Shown here piece after piece: positions 16,617 through 25,200 of a stretch of 64,000 bases of DNA (positions are counted from its first letter, which is position 1; each line of letters starts with the position of its first letter). The translations under genes and the position numbers were made by a program. The notes below the pieces were generated by a model, which saw nothing but the letters and a program-made list of their open reading frames with translations, was not told the DNA's origin and did not search any database. The DNA comes from Streptomyces griseochromogenes (GTDB taxonomy: Bacteria > Actinomycetota > Actinomycetes > Streptomycetales > Streptomycetaceae): positions 8,866,001-8,930,000 of the forward strand of contig NZ_CP016279.1 of assembly GCF_001542625.1 (NCBI RefSeq), written 5' to 3'.

Positions 16617-18065
16617 TCATTTCGCGGGACTCGGAGAAATCCTCCGCGGCAGCCACAGCAGCATGAGCACCGCCCCGCCCAGCAGCACTCCGGTCCCGGC
16701 CCGGAACGCCAGCGCGTACCCCTCGGTCAGCGCCTCGGCCCCGACGCCGTCGCCGGTGCGGGCGGTGCGCGCCGCGGCGATCGTCGACATGACCGCGAGC
16801 CCGAGCGAACCGCCCATCGTGCGCGAGGTGTTGACCAGACCGGACACCAGCCCGGCGTCCGAGGGCGCGGCCCCCGAGGTGGCCAGCGCGGCCAGCGGCG
16901 TCGCCGAGAGCCCGGCGCCCAGCATCATCAGGATCCCCGGGATCATGATCGAGGTCAGGTAGCCGCCGTCGGCGGTCATCGTCGACTGCCACGCGAACCC
17001 GGCGGCCGCCACCAACGCCCCCAGCACGGCCACGTTGCGGGCACCCAGCGTCGGCAGATAGCGGGGCGCCAGCTTGGAGCCGAGCACCACCGCCAGGGAG
17101 CTGGGCACCAGCGCGAGTCCGGCGCCGAGCGGGGAGTAGCCGAGCACGTTCTGCGCGTACAGCGTCATGAAGAACCACATGCAGAACATCGCCGAACCGC
17201 TCAGGAACATCGCCGTGTTGGCCGAGGCCACCGAGCGCAGCCGGAACAGTCCGAGCGGCATCAGCGGGGCCGCCGTGCGGGCCTCGACGGCGAGGAACGC
17301 TCCGACCAGCGCGAGTCCCACGGCCAGCGGCACCAGCGTGGCCGCGGCCGTCCACCCCTCGGCCTCGGTCTGCGAGATGCCGTAGGCCAGCGTCGCCAGC
17401 CCCGCCGTCACCAGCAGCGCGCCCGGCAGGTCGAGCCGGCGCCCGTCCCCCGTCCGGCTCTCCGTCAGCCACCTCAGCGAGCCGGCCAGGACCACCGCGC
17501 CGACGGGCACGTTGATCAGCAGCACCCAGCGCCAGGACAGCGTGTCCACCAGCACCCCGCCGACCAGTCCGCCCGCGGCCCCGCCGCCCGCGCCCACCGC
17601 GGTCCAGGTGGCGATCGCCCGCGCCCGGGCCGGCCCCTCGGGCACCGCCGCCGTCAGCAGCGTCAGTGTCGAGGGCGCCAGCACCGCCGCGCCCAGCCCC
17701 TGCACGGCCCGCGCCAGCAGCAGCTGCCAGCCCTCCTGGGCGAGCCCGCCGCCCAGCGAGGCCAGCGTGAACAGGCAGAGCCCGACCAGGAACATCCGCT
17801 TACGGCCGTACAGATCACCGGCCCGCCCGCCGAGCAGCATGAACCCGGCGAAGGCGATGGCGTACGCGTTCACCACCCACTGCAGACCGGAGGCGCTCAG
17901 CCCGAGGTCCGTGCGCATCGACGGCAGGGCGACGTTCACCACGGACACATCGAGTACGACCAGGAACTGTCCGGCGCAGGCCAGCGCCACCACCAGCCAG
18001 GTGGGGGGCGTGACACGGCGGGATATGAGGGGCGGAATGCCGGCGGCTTCGAGCATGAGTGTCAT
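16617..18065 (-). CDS. MFS drug efflux transporter (DHA2, 14-helix)
   Basis: This 482-residue major facilitator of the EmrB/QacA type has about 14 membrane segments. Family motifs are LDVSVVNVALPSM in helix 1, GRAGDLYGRKRMF after helix 2 (motif A), and the motif C-like GGGAAGGLVGGVL in helix 5. It probably exports hydrophobic or cationic compounds in exchange for protons. No regulator is adjacent; the sigma-factor unit downstream is separated by about 45 bp on the same strand. The substrate is unknown. Confidence 0.85.
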   Translation of the reverse strand: MTLMLEAAGIPPLISRRVTPPTWLVVALACAGQFLVVLDVSVVNVALPSMRTDLGLSASGLQWVVNAYAIAFAGFMLLGGRAGDLYGRKRMFLVGLCLFTLASLGGGLAQEGWQLLLARAVQGLGAAVLAPSTLTLLTAAVPEGPARARAIATWTAVGAGGGAAGGLVGGVLVDTLSWRWVLLINVPVGAVVLAGSLRWLTESRTGDGRRLDLPGALLVTAGLATLAYGISQTEAEGWTAAATLVPLAVGLALVGAFLAVEARTAAPLMPLGLFRLRSVASANTAMFLSGSAMFCMWFFMTLYAQNVLGYSPLGAGLALVPSSLAVVLGSKLAPRYLPTLGARNVAVLGALVAAAGFAWQSTMTADGGYLTSIMIPGILMMLGAGLSATPLAALATSGAAPSDAGLVSGLVNTSRTMGGSLGLAVMSTIAAARTARTGDGVGAEALTEGYALAFRAGTGVLLGGAVLMLLWLPRRISPSPAK

Positions 18066-18140
18066 GCTCTCAACCCGGTTACGGTCCTTGCATCGGCATT
18101 TCGGACCACCGCCGCCTGGGCCGTACGACCTACACCCGGA

Positions 18141-19352
18141 CTACACCGCCCGCAGCAGGGTCACCACCGCCGCCCCGCCGAGACCGATGTTGTGGGCGAG
18201 GCCCACCCGGGCTCCGGGCACCTGCCGTTCCCCCGCCTCGCCGCGCAGCTGCCAGACCAGCTCGGCGGCCTGGGCGAGGCCCGTCGCGCCCAGTGGATGT
18301 CCCTTGGAGATCAGCCCGCCGGACGGGTTCACCACCCAGCGGCCGCCGTACGTCGTCGCCCCGGACTCCACGAGCTTGCCGGACTCCCCCGCCGGGCACA
18401 TGCCGAGCGCTTCGTAGGTCAGCAGTTCATTGACGGAGAAGCAGTCGTGCAGCTCCACGACGTGCACGTCCTCGATGCCGAGCCCGGCCCGCTCGTACGC
18501 CCGCCGGGCCGCCTCGCGGGACATCGGCTGCCCGACGACGTCGATGCAGGAGCCGGACGCGAAGGACTCCTCGGTGTCCGTGGTCATGGCCTGCCCGGCG
18601 ATCTCGACCACCCCGGTCAGGGAGCGCTCCTCGGCGAACCGCCCGGAGACCACCACGGCCGCCGCCGCGCCGTCCGACGTCGGTGAGCACTGCAGCTTGG
18701 TCAGCGGCCGGTGCACCGTGCGCGCGGCGAGGACGTCGGCCACCTCGTACACGTCCCGGAACTGGGCGTAGGGGTTGTGCGCCGAGTGCCGGTGGTTCTT
18801 CGCGGCGACCGCCGCGAGCTGGGCCTCGGTCGTGCCGTACTTCTCCATGTGCTCGCGGGCCGCGTCACCGAAGATCTGCGCGGTGGGCGGGGTCATCTCG
18901 AAGCCGTGCCGGGCGGCCATGATCCCGTAGTGCCGGGCGACCGGGGAGGTCGAGCTCCAGTCATCAGCGGCTCCGCCGCGGGCTCCTCCGTCGGCCCCTC
19001 CCCCGAGCGCGCCCTTCTTCATCTTCTCGAAGCCGAGGGCCAGCACGCAGTCGCAGGCCCCACCCTCGACCAGTTGCCGGGCCAGCATCAGCGCGGTCGC
19101 GCCGGTCGCGCAGTTGTTGTTGACGTTGTAGACGGGGACACCGGTGAGACCCAGCTCATAGGCGGCGCGCTGGCCGGCGGTCGAGGGCTGGAAGCAGTAA
19201 CCGACGGGAACCTGTTCCACATCGGAGTAGGTGATGCCGGCGTCCGCGAGCGCCGCGCCCCCCGCCTCCCGCACCATGTCCCAGTACTGCCAGTCTCGCG
19301 TCTCGGGCTTCTCGAAGCGGGTCATTCCGACCCCGGCGACATAGGCCTTCAT
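18141..19352 (-). CDS. Lipid-transfer protein / SCP-x-type thiolase (Ltp-like)
   Basis: This 403-residue non-decarboxylating thiolase-fold protein of the SCP2-thiolase group has the active-site Cys in NVNNNCATGATAL, the HDCFSVNE histidine block and GGLISKGHPLGATG. Mycobacterial homologues (Ltp2, Ltp3, Ltp4) act as aldolases or thiolases in steroid side-chain removal, often with a MaoC/OB-fold partner, which is not adjacent here. I chose the ATG at 19352 (MKAYVAGVGM), where homology begins; an in-frame ATG nine codons upstream overlaps the KstR-type site. An Ala/Gly-rich insert near residue 155 is unusual. Confidence 0.85.
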   Translation of the reverse strand: MKAYVAGVGMTRFEKPETRDWQYWDMVREAGGAALADAGITYSDVEQVPVGYCFQPSTAGQRAAYELGLTGVPVYNVNNNCATGATALMLARQLVEGGACDCVLALGFEKMKKGALGGGADGGARGGAADDWSSTSPVARHYGIMAARHGFEMTPPTAQIFGDAAREHMEKYGTTEAQLAAVAAKNHRHSAHNPYAQFRDVYEVADVLAARTVHRPLTKLQCSPTSDGAAAAVVVSGRFAEERSLTGVVEIAGQAMTTDTEESFASGSCIDVVGQPMSREAARRAYERAGLGIEDVHVVELHDCFSVNELLTYEALGMCPAGESGKLVESGATTYGGRWVVNPSGGLISKGHPLGATGLAQAAELVWQLRGEAGERQVPGARVGLAHNIGLGGAAVVTLLRAV

Positions 19353-19364
19353 GGCGCGCCAGAC

Positions 19365-19378
19365 TAGAACGCGTTCCA
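19365..19378. promoter_or_regulatory. KstR-type operator (exact match)
   Basis: TAGAACGCGTTCCA is identical to the site at 11223 and fits TNNAACNNGTTNNA exactly. It sits 13 bp before the Ltp-like ATG, so a bound repressor would block transcription start or early elongation. Confidence 0.75.
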
Positions 19379-19393
19379 TAAACACACCAGAGT

Positions 19394-19408
19394 CTGACGG
19401 CAGATCAG
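19394..19408. promoter_or_regulatory. CTGACGN5TCAG palindrome, Ltp-like gene
   Basis: CTGACGGCAGATCAG lies 42 bp before the Ltp-like start and 15 bp beyond the KstR-type site. It is one of six copies in the window. Confidence 0.55.
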
Positions 19409-19516
19409 AAACCCATGGATCGGTCAAGGATTCATTAGGGGCCCGAAGCAACGGAATAGTTGCCTGTGCATACGAGGTTTAGCCAGCACTTATCTCGCGC
19501 GGAAGGCCATTGCTCA

Positions 19517-21262
19517 ATGACCCACACGACGACCGACCAGCCCGGCCGGAGGACAAGCGGGGCCGTGGTCCCGGTGCTCGCCTTCGCGGGCATCGTGGTC
19601 GCGGTGATGCAGACCCTGCTCGTGCCGGTCATCAAGGACCTGCCGCAGCTGCTGGACACCGCCCCCAGCAACGCCACCTGGGTCCTCACCTCGACCCTCC
19701 TGTCCGGCGCCGTGGCCACCCCGATCATGGGCCGGCTCGGCGACCTCTACGGCAAGCGGCGCATGCTGATCCTCAGCCTCGCCGTGATGGTGGTCGGCGC
19801 CCTGGTCAGCGCGCTCACCAGCCAGCTGCTCACGATGATCGTGGGCCGCACCCTCCAGGGCTTCGCCATGGGCGCGATCCCGCTCGGCATCGGCCTGATG
19901 CGGGACATGCTGCCGCGCGAGAAGCTCGGCTCGGCCATGGCCCTGATGAGCTCCTCCATAGGCGTGGGCGGCGGCCTCGCGCTGCCCGCCGCCGCCCTGG
20001 TCGCGCAGCACACGAACTGGCACGCCCTGTTCTACGGCGCCGCGGGGCTCGGCGCGCTCTCCATCGTCCTGACCCTCCTCGTCGTACCGGAGTCCCCGAT
20101 GCGCGCCGAGGGCTCCTTCGACCTGCTCGGCGCGCTCGGCCTGTCGACCGGCCTGGTGCTGCTCCTGCTGCCCATCACCAAGGGCAGCGACTGGGGCTGG
20201 TCCTCCGGCACCACGCTCGGTCTGTTCGCGGCGTCCGTCGCCGTACTCCTCCTGTGGGGCCTGTACGAGCTGCGCACGAAGGCACCGCTGGTCGACCTGC
20301 GCACCACCGCCCGCCGTGAGGTGCTGCTCACCAACCTGGCCTCGATCATGGTCGGCGTCAGCTTCTACGTCGTCTCGCTCGTCCTGCCCCAGCTGCTCCA
20401 GCTGCCCAAGGCCACCGGCTACGGCCTCGGCCAGTCCATGGTCGTCGCGGGCCTGTGCGTGGCCCCGCTGGGCCTGACGATGATGTTCACGGCACCGGTG
20501 TACGCCCGCCTGTCCGCCCGCTACGGCCCGAAGACCACCCTGATCATCGGCCTGCTGATCATCGCCATCGGCTACGGCGGCGGCCTCGGCCTGATGGACG
20601 CGGCCTGGCAGACCATCGTCACCTCGGTCGTCCTCGGCGCCGGCATCGGCCTCGCCTACTCCTCGCTGCCCGCCCTGATCGTCGGCGCCGTCCCGGCCTC
20701 GGAGACCGGCGCGGCCAACGGCCTGAACACCCTGATGCGGTCCATCGGTACGTCCGTCTCCAGCGCCGTCATCGGCATGGTGCTGGCCAACACGGCGAAC
20801 AACGTCGGCGGGATCGCGATCCCGACCATGCGCGGCTTCCACGTCTCCTTCCTGATCGCCACCGCCGCCGTCGCGGTCGGCCTGCTGCTCGCGGTGTTCC
20901 TGCCGAAGGCCTCCCGCCCGGCCGAGCAGCACACTCAGCTGCGGGCGAGCAGCGAGGAGGACGCGGTGCTGGAGCGGGCCGAAGAGGTGCTGCGGGGCTT
21001 CCGGGGCCGGGTTCTGGATGCCGCGGGTGTGCCGGTCGCCCGGGCCAAGGTCACGCTGATCGACCGGCGGGGGCGGCAGGCCGGTGCGACCGTCTCCGGC
21101 GAGGACGGCAGCTATGCGGTCGCCGTTCCGGCCCAGGGTGCGTATGTGCTGGCCGCACGGGCTGCCGGGCACGGTCCGCTGGCCTCTTCCGCCACGCACT
21201 CCGGGGAGGAGCGGGCTGTCGATCTGGATCTTTCGTTGCCCGGGGAGGTTGTGAGCGCGTAG
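19517..21262 (+). CDS. MFS transporter with C-terminal carboxypeptidase-regulatory-like domain
   Basis: This 581-residue protein has about 14 membrane segments of a DHA2-type major facilitator (residues ~15-480), with motif A GRLGDLYGKRRM and motif C-like GVGGGLALPAAAL. The C-terminal ~90 residues after a charged linker form an Ig-like, carboxypeptidase-regulatory-type domain (FRGRVLDAAGVPVARAKVTL, GEDGSYAVAVPAQGAYVL). Such beta-sandwich tails are normally extracytoplasmic and are unusual on a transporter. I chose the ATG at 19517, with GGAAGG ten bases before it. The substrate is unknown. It is divergent from the Ltp-like gene. Confidence 0.83.
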   Translation: MTHTTTDQPGRRTSGAVVPVLAFAGIVVAVMQTLLVPVIKDLPQLLDTAPSNATWVLTSTLLSGAVATPIMGRLGDLYGKRRMLILSLAVMVVGALVSALTSQLLTMIVGRTLQGFAMGAIPLGIGLMRDMLPREKLGSAMALMSSSIGVGGGLALPAAALVAQHTNWHALFYGAAGLGALSIVLTLLVVPESPMRAEGSFDLLGALGLSTGLVLLLLPITKGSDWGWSSGTTLGLFAASVAVLLLWGLYELRTKAPLVDLRTTARREVLLTNLASIMVGVSFYVVSLVLPQLLQLPKATGYGLGQSMVVAGLCVAPLGLTMMFTAPVYARLSARYGPKTTLIIGLLIIAIGYGGGLGLMDAAWQTIVTSVVLGAGIGLAYSSLPALIVGAVPASETGAANGLNTLMRSIGTSVSSAVIGMVLANTANNVGGIAIPTMRGFHVSFLIATAAVAVGLLLAVFLPKASRPAEQHTQLRASSEEDAVLERAEEVLRGFRGRVLDAAGVPVARAKVTLIDRRGRQAGATVSGEDGSYAVAVPAQGAYVLAARAAGHGPLASSATHSGEERAVDLDLSLPGEVVSA

Positions 21263-21310
21263 CGCTCCGCGGGGTGCCGCGACAGGCCGTCCGACGTCTG
21301 CGGCCGGCGT

Positions 21311-21372
21311 CGTGGCCGGTCGCGCCCACGCGGCGGTGGCCGCATGTCGAACACAGCCCCGCGCCCCTTCGG
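21311..21372 (+). repeat. Streptomyces interspersed GC-rich repeat, variant copy
   Basis: Positions 21311-21330 (CGTGGCCGGTCGCGCCCACG) and CCCCGCGCCCCTTCGG (21357-21372) belong to the intergenic element also seen at 45574 and 61146. It lies between the MFS gene and the methyltransferase gene and may act as a terminator-like or structural element. Confidence 0.6.
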
Positions 21373-21451
21373 ATACGCACCCCCTGTCGATCAGCGGCCG
21401 GGGGTGCGGCAGCATGGGCGCCCTGATCGCCGTACGACCGGAAGGGCGCCC

Positions 21452-22105
21452 ATGTCCACCCCCGCACCCAAGCCCGAGATCCTGGCCGCGTTCGAGGCCG
21501 CCAAGGGATTCATGCCCGTGGACGAGGGGCTGGCCCTGTATGCGGCCGCTGTGGAGGCGGGCGGGCTGGGTCTCCCTCTCCTGGAGGTCGGCACGTACTG
21601 CGGACGCTCGACCGTCCTGCTCGCCGACGCGGCCCGCGCGGCCGGTGTCACCGCGCTCACCGTCGACCACCACCGGGGCAGCGAGGAGCAGCAGCCGGGC
21701 TGGGACTACCACGACCCGGAGACGGTGGACCCCGAGATCGGCCTGATGGACACGCTGCCGACGTTCCGCCGGACCCTGCACAGGGCGGGCCTGGAGGAGC
21801 ACGTGGTCGCGCTGGTCGGCCGCTCGCCGCAGATCGCGAAGATCTGGAACTCCCCGCTCGGTTTCGTCTTCGTCGACGGCGGTCACACCGACGAGCACGC
21901 CACCGCCGACTACGAAGGCTGGGCGCCGCATGTCGCGGAGGGCGGGTACCTCGTCATTCACGACGTCTTCCCGCACCCCGAGGACGAGTTCACCGGCCAG
22001 GCGCCCTACCGGGTCTACCTGCGCGCGCTGGAGTCGGGCGCGTTCACGGAGACCTCCGTGACGGGATCGCTGCGCGTGCTGCGGCGGACCCGGACGGGGA
22101 TCTGA
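21452..22105 (+). CDS. Class I SAM-dependent methyltransferase
   Basis: This 217-residue protein has a Rossmann methyltransferase fold of the Methyltransf_24 type. Motif I is LLEVGTYCGRSTVLL, followed by the acidic VDHHRGSEEQQPGWDYHD and a FVFVDGGHTDEHATADYEGW strand. Related enzymes methylate small hydroxylated molecules or sugars, but the substrate is not evident. I chose the ATG at 21452 (MSTPAPKPEI), where homology begins. It precedes the amidase gene on the same strand, 89 bp away. Confidence 0.83.
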   Translation: MSTPAPKPEILAAFEAAKGFMPVDEGLALYAAAVEAGGLGLPLLEVGTYCGRSTVLLADAARAAGVTALTVDHHRGSEEQQPGWDYHDPETVDPEIGLMDTLPTFRRTLHRAGLEEHVVALVGRSPQIAKIWNSPLGFVFVDGGHTDEHATADYEGWAPHVAEGGYLVIHDVFPHPEDEFTGQAPYRVYLRALESGAFTETSVTGSLRVLRRTRTGI

Positions 22106-22194
22106 CGCTCGCGGGCAGCGGACACCCCGGCCCGGCCACCCGTTGGGCCCCGTGCGCCATGTGAAGGATCTGTGTGGCCGCTAGGGTGGCAAGC

Positions 22195-23145
22195 GTGTCG
22201 TACGTAGGCCCGGACTTCGATCCCCCACAGCCCCGCCGGCCTCGGCGCGGGCCGCTGACCGTCGCGCTCGCCGCGCTGGTGCCCGGTGCCCTGCTGGGCT
22301 GGCTGGTGTACGAGGCGGTGGGCGGGTCCGGGGGTTCGGGCGGCTCGGACAAGGCGGGGGCCTCGGCCTCCGCGGCCTCGCCGAGCACGGCCAGGCCCTG
22401 GTCCGCGCCCGCCGCCGACGACGGCAAGCAGGCGAGCCGCTCTCCGTCGTCCCCGGCGCCCGACGGGTCCCTGAAGGGCAAGGTCGTCGTCATCGACCCG
22501 GGCCACAACCCCGGCAACTTCCAGCACACGGCGGAGATCAACCGCCCGGTGGACATCGGCACGAACAAGAAGGAGTGCGACACCACCGGCACGTCCACCA
22601 ACTCGGGCTACACGGAAGCCCGGTTCACACTGGACGTGGCCCACCGGCTGCGCGCGATCCTGGAGGAGCAGGGCGCCACCGTGAAACTGACGCACGACGG
22701 GGACAGCCCGCCCTGGGGCCCCTGCGTCGACGAGCGGGCCCACATCGGCAACGCGGCGCACGCGGACGCCGCCATCTCCATCCACGCCGACGGCTCGGCC
22801 GAGGGCAACCGGGGCTTCCACGTCATCCTTCCGGCATCCGTGCACGCCGGCGCCGCCGACACCCGCCCCATCGTCGGGCCCTCCCGCGATCTGGGCGAGC
22901 GCGTCGCGGGCAACTTCCTGCGCGTGACGGGCGAACCCCCCTCCAACTACGAGGGCGACGGTACCGGTCTCGTCACACGTCAGGACCTGGGCGGTCTCAA
23001 TCTGTCAACAGTCCCCAAGGTCTTCATCGAGTGCGGCAACATGCGGGATAGCAAGGACTCGGCACGGCTGACCAGCGACGCCTGGCGGCAGAAGGCCGCG
23101 CAAGGGATCTCTGAGGGAATCGTGAGTTTCCTGCGCGAGTCCTGA
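22195..23145 (+). CDS. N-acetylmuramoyl-L-alanine amidase (membrane-anchored)
   Basis: This 316-residue cell-wall hydrolase is of the Amidase_3 family. An N-terminal membrane anchor (residues ~22-42) is followed by a Ser/Ala/Gly-rich linker. The zinc amidase domain spans ~95-316: VVVIDPGHNPGN carries the first His, GYTEARFTLD carries the metal-ligand Glu, ISIHADGS carries the second His, and KVFIECGNM carries the catalytic Glu. It cleaves the bond between muramic acid and the stem peptide. I chose the GTG at 22195 (reading VSYVGPDFD), with an AGGGTGG site upstream; a GTG seven codons earlier is possible. Confidence 0.87.
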   Translation: MSYVGPDFDPPQPRRPRRGPLTVALAALVPGALLGWLVYEAVGGSGGSGGSDKAGASASAASPSTARPWSAPAADDGKQASRSPSSPAPDGSLKGKVVVIDPGHNPGNFQHTAEINRPVDIGTNKKECDTTGTSTNSGYTEARFTLDVAHRLRAILEEQGATVKLTHDGDSPPWGPCVDERAHIGNAAHADAAISIHADGSAEGNRGFHVILPASVHAGAADTRPIVGPSRDLGERVAGNFLRVTGEPPSNYEGDGTGLVTRQDLGGLNLSTVPKVFIECGNMRDSKDSARLTSDAWRQKAAQGISEGIVSFLRES

Positions 23146-23228
23146 CCGGCGGCCGGAACCGGCCGGACAGCGGGATCTTGCGGACGATAGTGTCTACCGA
23201 CGACGAGACGACCTACGAAGGACCTGAA

Positions 23229-24086
23229 GTGAATATCCGCTCCCTCACTCGAGGCGACGGCGTGGTGATCGGAGCAGCGGTGTTGCTGTTCATCGCCTCG
23301 TTCCTCGACAACTACTCGTACGACGGGGCAGACGGCCTCGACCTCCCGAACCTGTGGGTCAGCGGACCGATCCTGCTCAGCGTCGTCTTGGCGGGGATCA
23401 TCGGTGCGGCGCTCGTCGTCTTCACCCGGATCGCGCCGCAGCCGCTCAAGGTGGCGGGCCTGGATCTCGGCCAGTTGGGCGTGGCGCTCACCGTCTTCGC
23501 CGCGTGGAGCGCCCTCGGCAACGTCATCGACCCGGCCGGCGGCGCGAACAACATCAGCGGCTTCACCGGCAACGGTCCCAGCGCCGGCACCGGCCTGGTC
23601 CTCGCGCTCATCGCCACCGTGGTCATGGCCGCCGCGGCGATCGCCACCCCGATCGCCCCGGCCCTGCAGGCCTCGCTGGTCCCGGCCGCCAAGCCGGCCG
23701 CCCCGCAGCCCTACGGCGCCCAGCCGCCCGGTGGTTACGGCTACCCGGGAGCCCCTCAGCCGCAGCAGCCGTACGGTGCGCAGCCGCAGCCGGGCCAGCC
23801 GTTCGGGCAGCCGGGCGCACCGGGTGCGCCGGGTGCGCCGGCCACCCCGGCCGCCTCGGCCGCCCCCGCGGCGCAGCCCGCCCCCGCGGACTTCTCCCCG
23901 TTCTGGTTCGCGGTGCCGGTGACGCGTCCGCTGTTCGCGGAGGACGGGTCGCCGACGCCGATCGCCGAACTGGCGCCGGGCACCTGGTACCTGGCGGTCG
24001 AGCAGCGCGGTGCGCAGCTGATCGCGCAGACCCAGGACGGTCGCCGCGGCGTGCTGCAGGACACCTCCGGGATCCAGCACGGCTGA
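23229..24086 (+). CDS. Membrane protein with Pro/Gln-rich segment (DUF5336-like)
   Basis: This 285-residue protein has four membrane segments in residues ~10-150. A Pro/Gln/Gly/Tyr low-complexity stretch follows (residues ~160-230, repeats of PQPYGAQP and PGAPGAP), then a small soluble end (FSPFWFAVPVTRPLFAEDG to LIAQTQDGRRGVL). It resembles the DUF5336-type actinobacterial membrane proteins. The role is unknown; the cell envelope is likely from the topology and the amidase neighbour. I chose the GTG at 23229, with GAAGGA upstream. A strong hairpin terminator follows the stop. Confidence 0.72.
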   Translation: MNIRSLTRGDGVVIGAAVLLFIASFLDNYSYDGADGLDLPNLWVSGPILLSVVLAGIIGAALVVFTRIAPQPLKVAGLDLGQLGVALTVFAAWSALGNVIDPAGGANNISGFTGNGPSAGTGLVLALIATVVMAAAAIATPIAPALQASLVPAAKPAAPQPYGAQPPGGYGYPGAPQPQQPYGAQPQPGQPFGQPGAPGAPGAPATPAASAAPAAQPAPADFSPFWFAVPVTRPLFAEDGSPTPIAELAPGTWYLAVEQRGAQLIAQTQDGRRGVLQDTSGIQHG

Positions 24087-24105
24087 CGCGTCCGTACCGT
24101 CACGC

Positions 24106-24137
24106 ACGGCCCCTCGCCCTTCCGGGCGGGGGGCCGT
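24106..24137 (+). terminator. Rho-independent-type hairpin
   Basis: ACGGCCCCTCGCCC and GGGCGGGGGGCCGT form a 14-bp stem (one U-G wobble in RNA) with a TTCC loop, 20 bp after the stop of the membrane-protein gene at 23229. Confidence 0.75.
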
Positions 24138-24165
24138 TGCCGTACAGTCGCCTCCCCGACTCGAA

Positions 24166-24180
24166 CTGACGGAGCGTCAG
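24166..24180. promoter_or_regulatory. CTGACGN5TCAG palindrome, LLM oxidoreductase
   Basis: CTGACGGAGCGTCAG is a perfect 6-3-6 palindrome ending nine bases before the ATG, directly abutting the AGGAGG ribosome site. It is one of six copies in the window. No full KstR-type site is seen here. Confidence 0.55.
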
Positions 24181-24189
24181 GAGGCAGGC

Positions 24190-25200
24190 ATGCGGCTCGG
24201 TCTGGCACTCGGCTACTGGGGGCGCGGTCCGGACGCCGGTCATGTGGCGCTGGCCCAGGAGGCGGAGCGGCTCGGGTACGGCTCGGTGTGGACGGCCGAG
24301 TCCTGGGGCTCGGACGCCTTCACGCCGCTGACCTGGATCGCCGCGCGGACGTCGACGATCGGGCTGGGTACGGGCGTTGCCCAGATGGCGGCGCGTTCCC
24401 CGACCACCACCGCGATGCACGCGCTCACCCTGGACCATCTCTCCGGGGGGCGGATGACGCTGGGGCTGGGTCTGTCGGGCCCACAGGTGGTGGAGGGCTG
24501 GTACGGCCGCCCGTTCCCGAAGTCGCCGCTGACCGCGACGAGGGAGTACGTGGACATCGTGCGGCAAGTGTTGCGGCGCCAGGCGCCGGTGGAGTCGGAC
24601 GGGCGCTTCCATCCGCTGCCGTACCGGGGGGCGGACGGCACGGGTCTGGGCAAGGCGCTGAAGTCGATCACCCATCCCCTGCGGCGCGATCTGCCCGTCC
24701 TGCTGGGTGCGGAGGGCCCCAAGAACGTCGCCCAGACCGCCCGGATCGCCGACGGCTGGCTGCCGTTGTACTGGGCGCCGACCCGGCCCGAGGTGTACGG
24801 GGAGGCGGTGCGGGAGCTGCCCGAGGGGTTCGTGGTCGCGCCGATGGCGCGGGTGAAGGTGTGCGACGACGTCGCCGAGGGGCTGCTGCCCGTGAAGGCG
24901 ATGCTCGGCTTCTACATCGGCGGGATGGGGCACGCGGCACGCAACTTCCACGCCGATCTGATGGCCCGCATGGGCTACGGGGAAGCGGCGCGGCGCATCC
25001 AGGACTTGTTCCTGGCCGGGCGGCGCGAGGAGGCGGTGCTGGCGGTGCCGGACGCGTTCGCCGACGAGATCTCCCTGGTCGGCCCACGCGAACGCATCGC
25101 GGAGCGGCTGGAGTTGTGGCGGAAGGGCCCGGTGACGGACCTGCTGGCCCTGTCACCGGACCCGCACACACTCCGGGTGCTGGCGGAGCTGAACGGCTAG
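24190..25200 (+). CDS. LLM-class F420-dependent oxidoreductase (Rv3520c-like)
   Basis: This 336-residue TIM-barrel protein is of the luciferase-like, F420-dependent family. Landmarks are LALGYWGRGPD, TAESWGSDAFTPL, LDHLSGGRMTLGLG, SGPQVVEGWYG and LLGAEGPKNV. The whole pattern, including the F420 site around SGPQVVEGW, strongly recalls Rv3520c. That gene is a member of the mycobacterial KstR cholesterol regulon with an unassigned reaction. The start has AGGAGG five bases upstream. Its TAG stop shares a CTAG with the stop of the convergent gene. Confidence 0.86.
   Translation: MRLGLALGYWGRGPDAGHVALAQEAERLGYGSVWTAESWGSDAFTPLTWIAARTSTIGLGTGVAQMAARSPTTTAMHALTLDHLSGGRMTLGLGLSGPQVVEGWYGRPFPKSPLTATREYVDIVRQVLRRQAPVESDGRFHPLPYRGADGTGLGKALKSITHPLRRDLPVLLGAEGPKNVAQTARIADGWLPLYWAPTRPEVYGEAVRELPEGFVVAPMARVKVCDDVAEGLLPVKAMLGFYIGGMGHAARNFHADLMARMGYGEAARRIQDLFLAGRREEAVLAVPDAFADEISLVGPRERIAERLELWRKGPVTDLLALSPDPHTLRVLAELNG

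Noticed and set aside
15768..18686. A 972-codon open frame on the plus strand
   Set aside because: It lies opposite the sigma factor and MFS genes, is Arg/Pro/His-rich and shows no family features. The minus-strand genes explain the region.
19514..21976. An 820-codon minus-strand open frame
   Set aside because: It lies antisense to the MFS and methyltransferase genes, with shadow composition rich in Gly, Arg, His and Gln.
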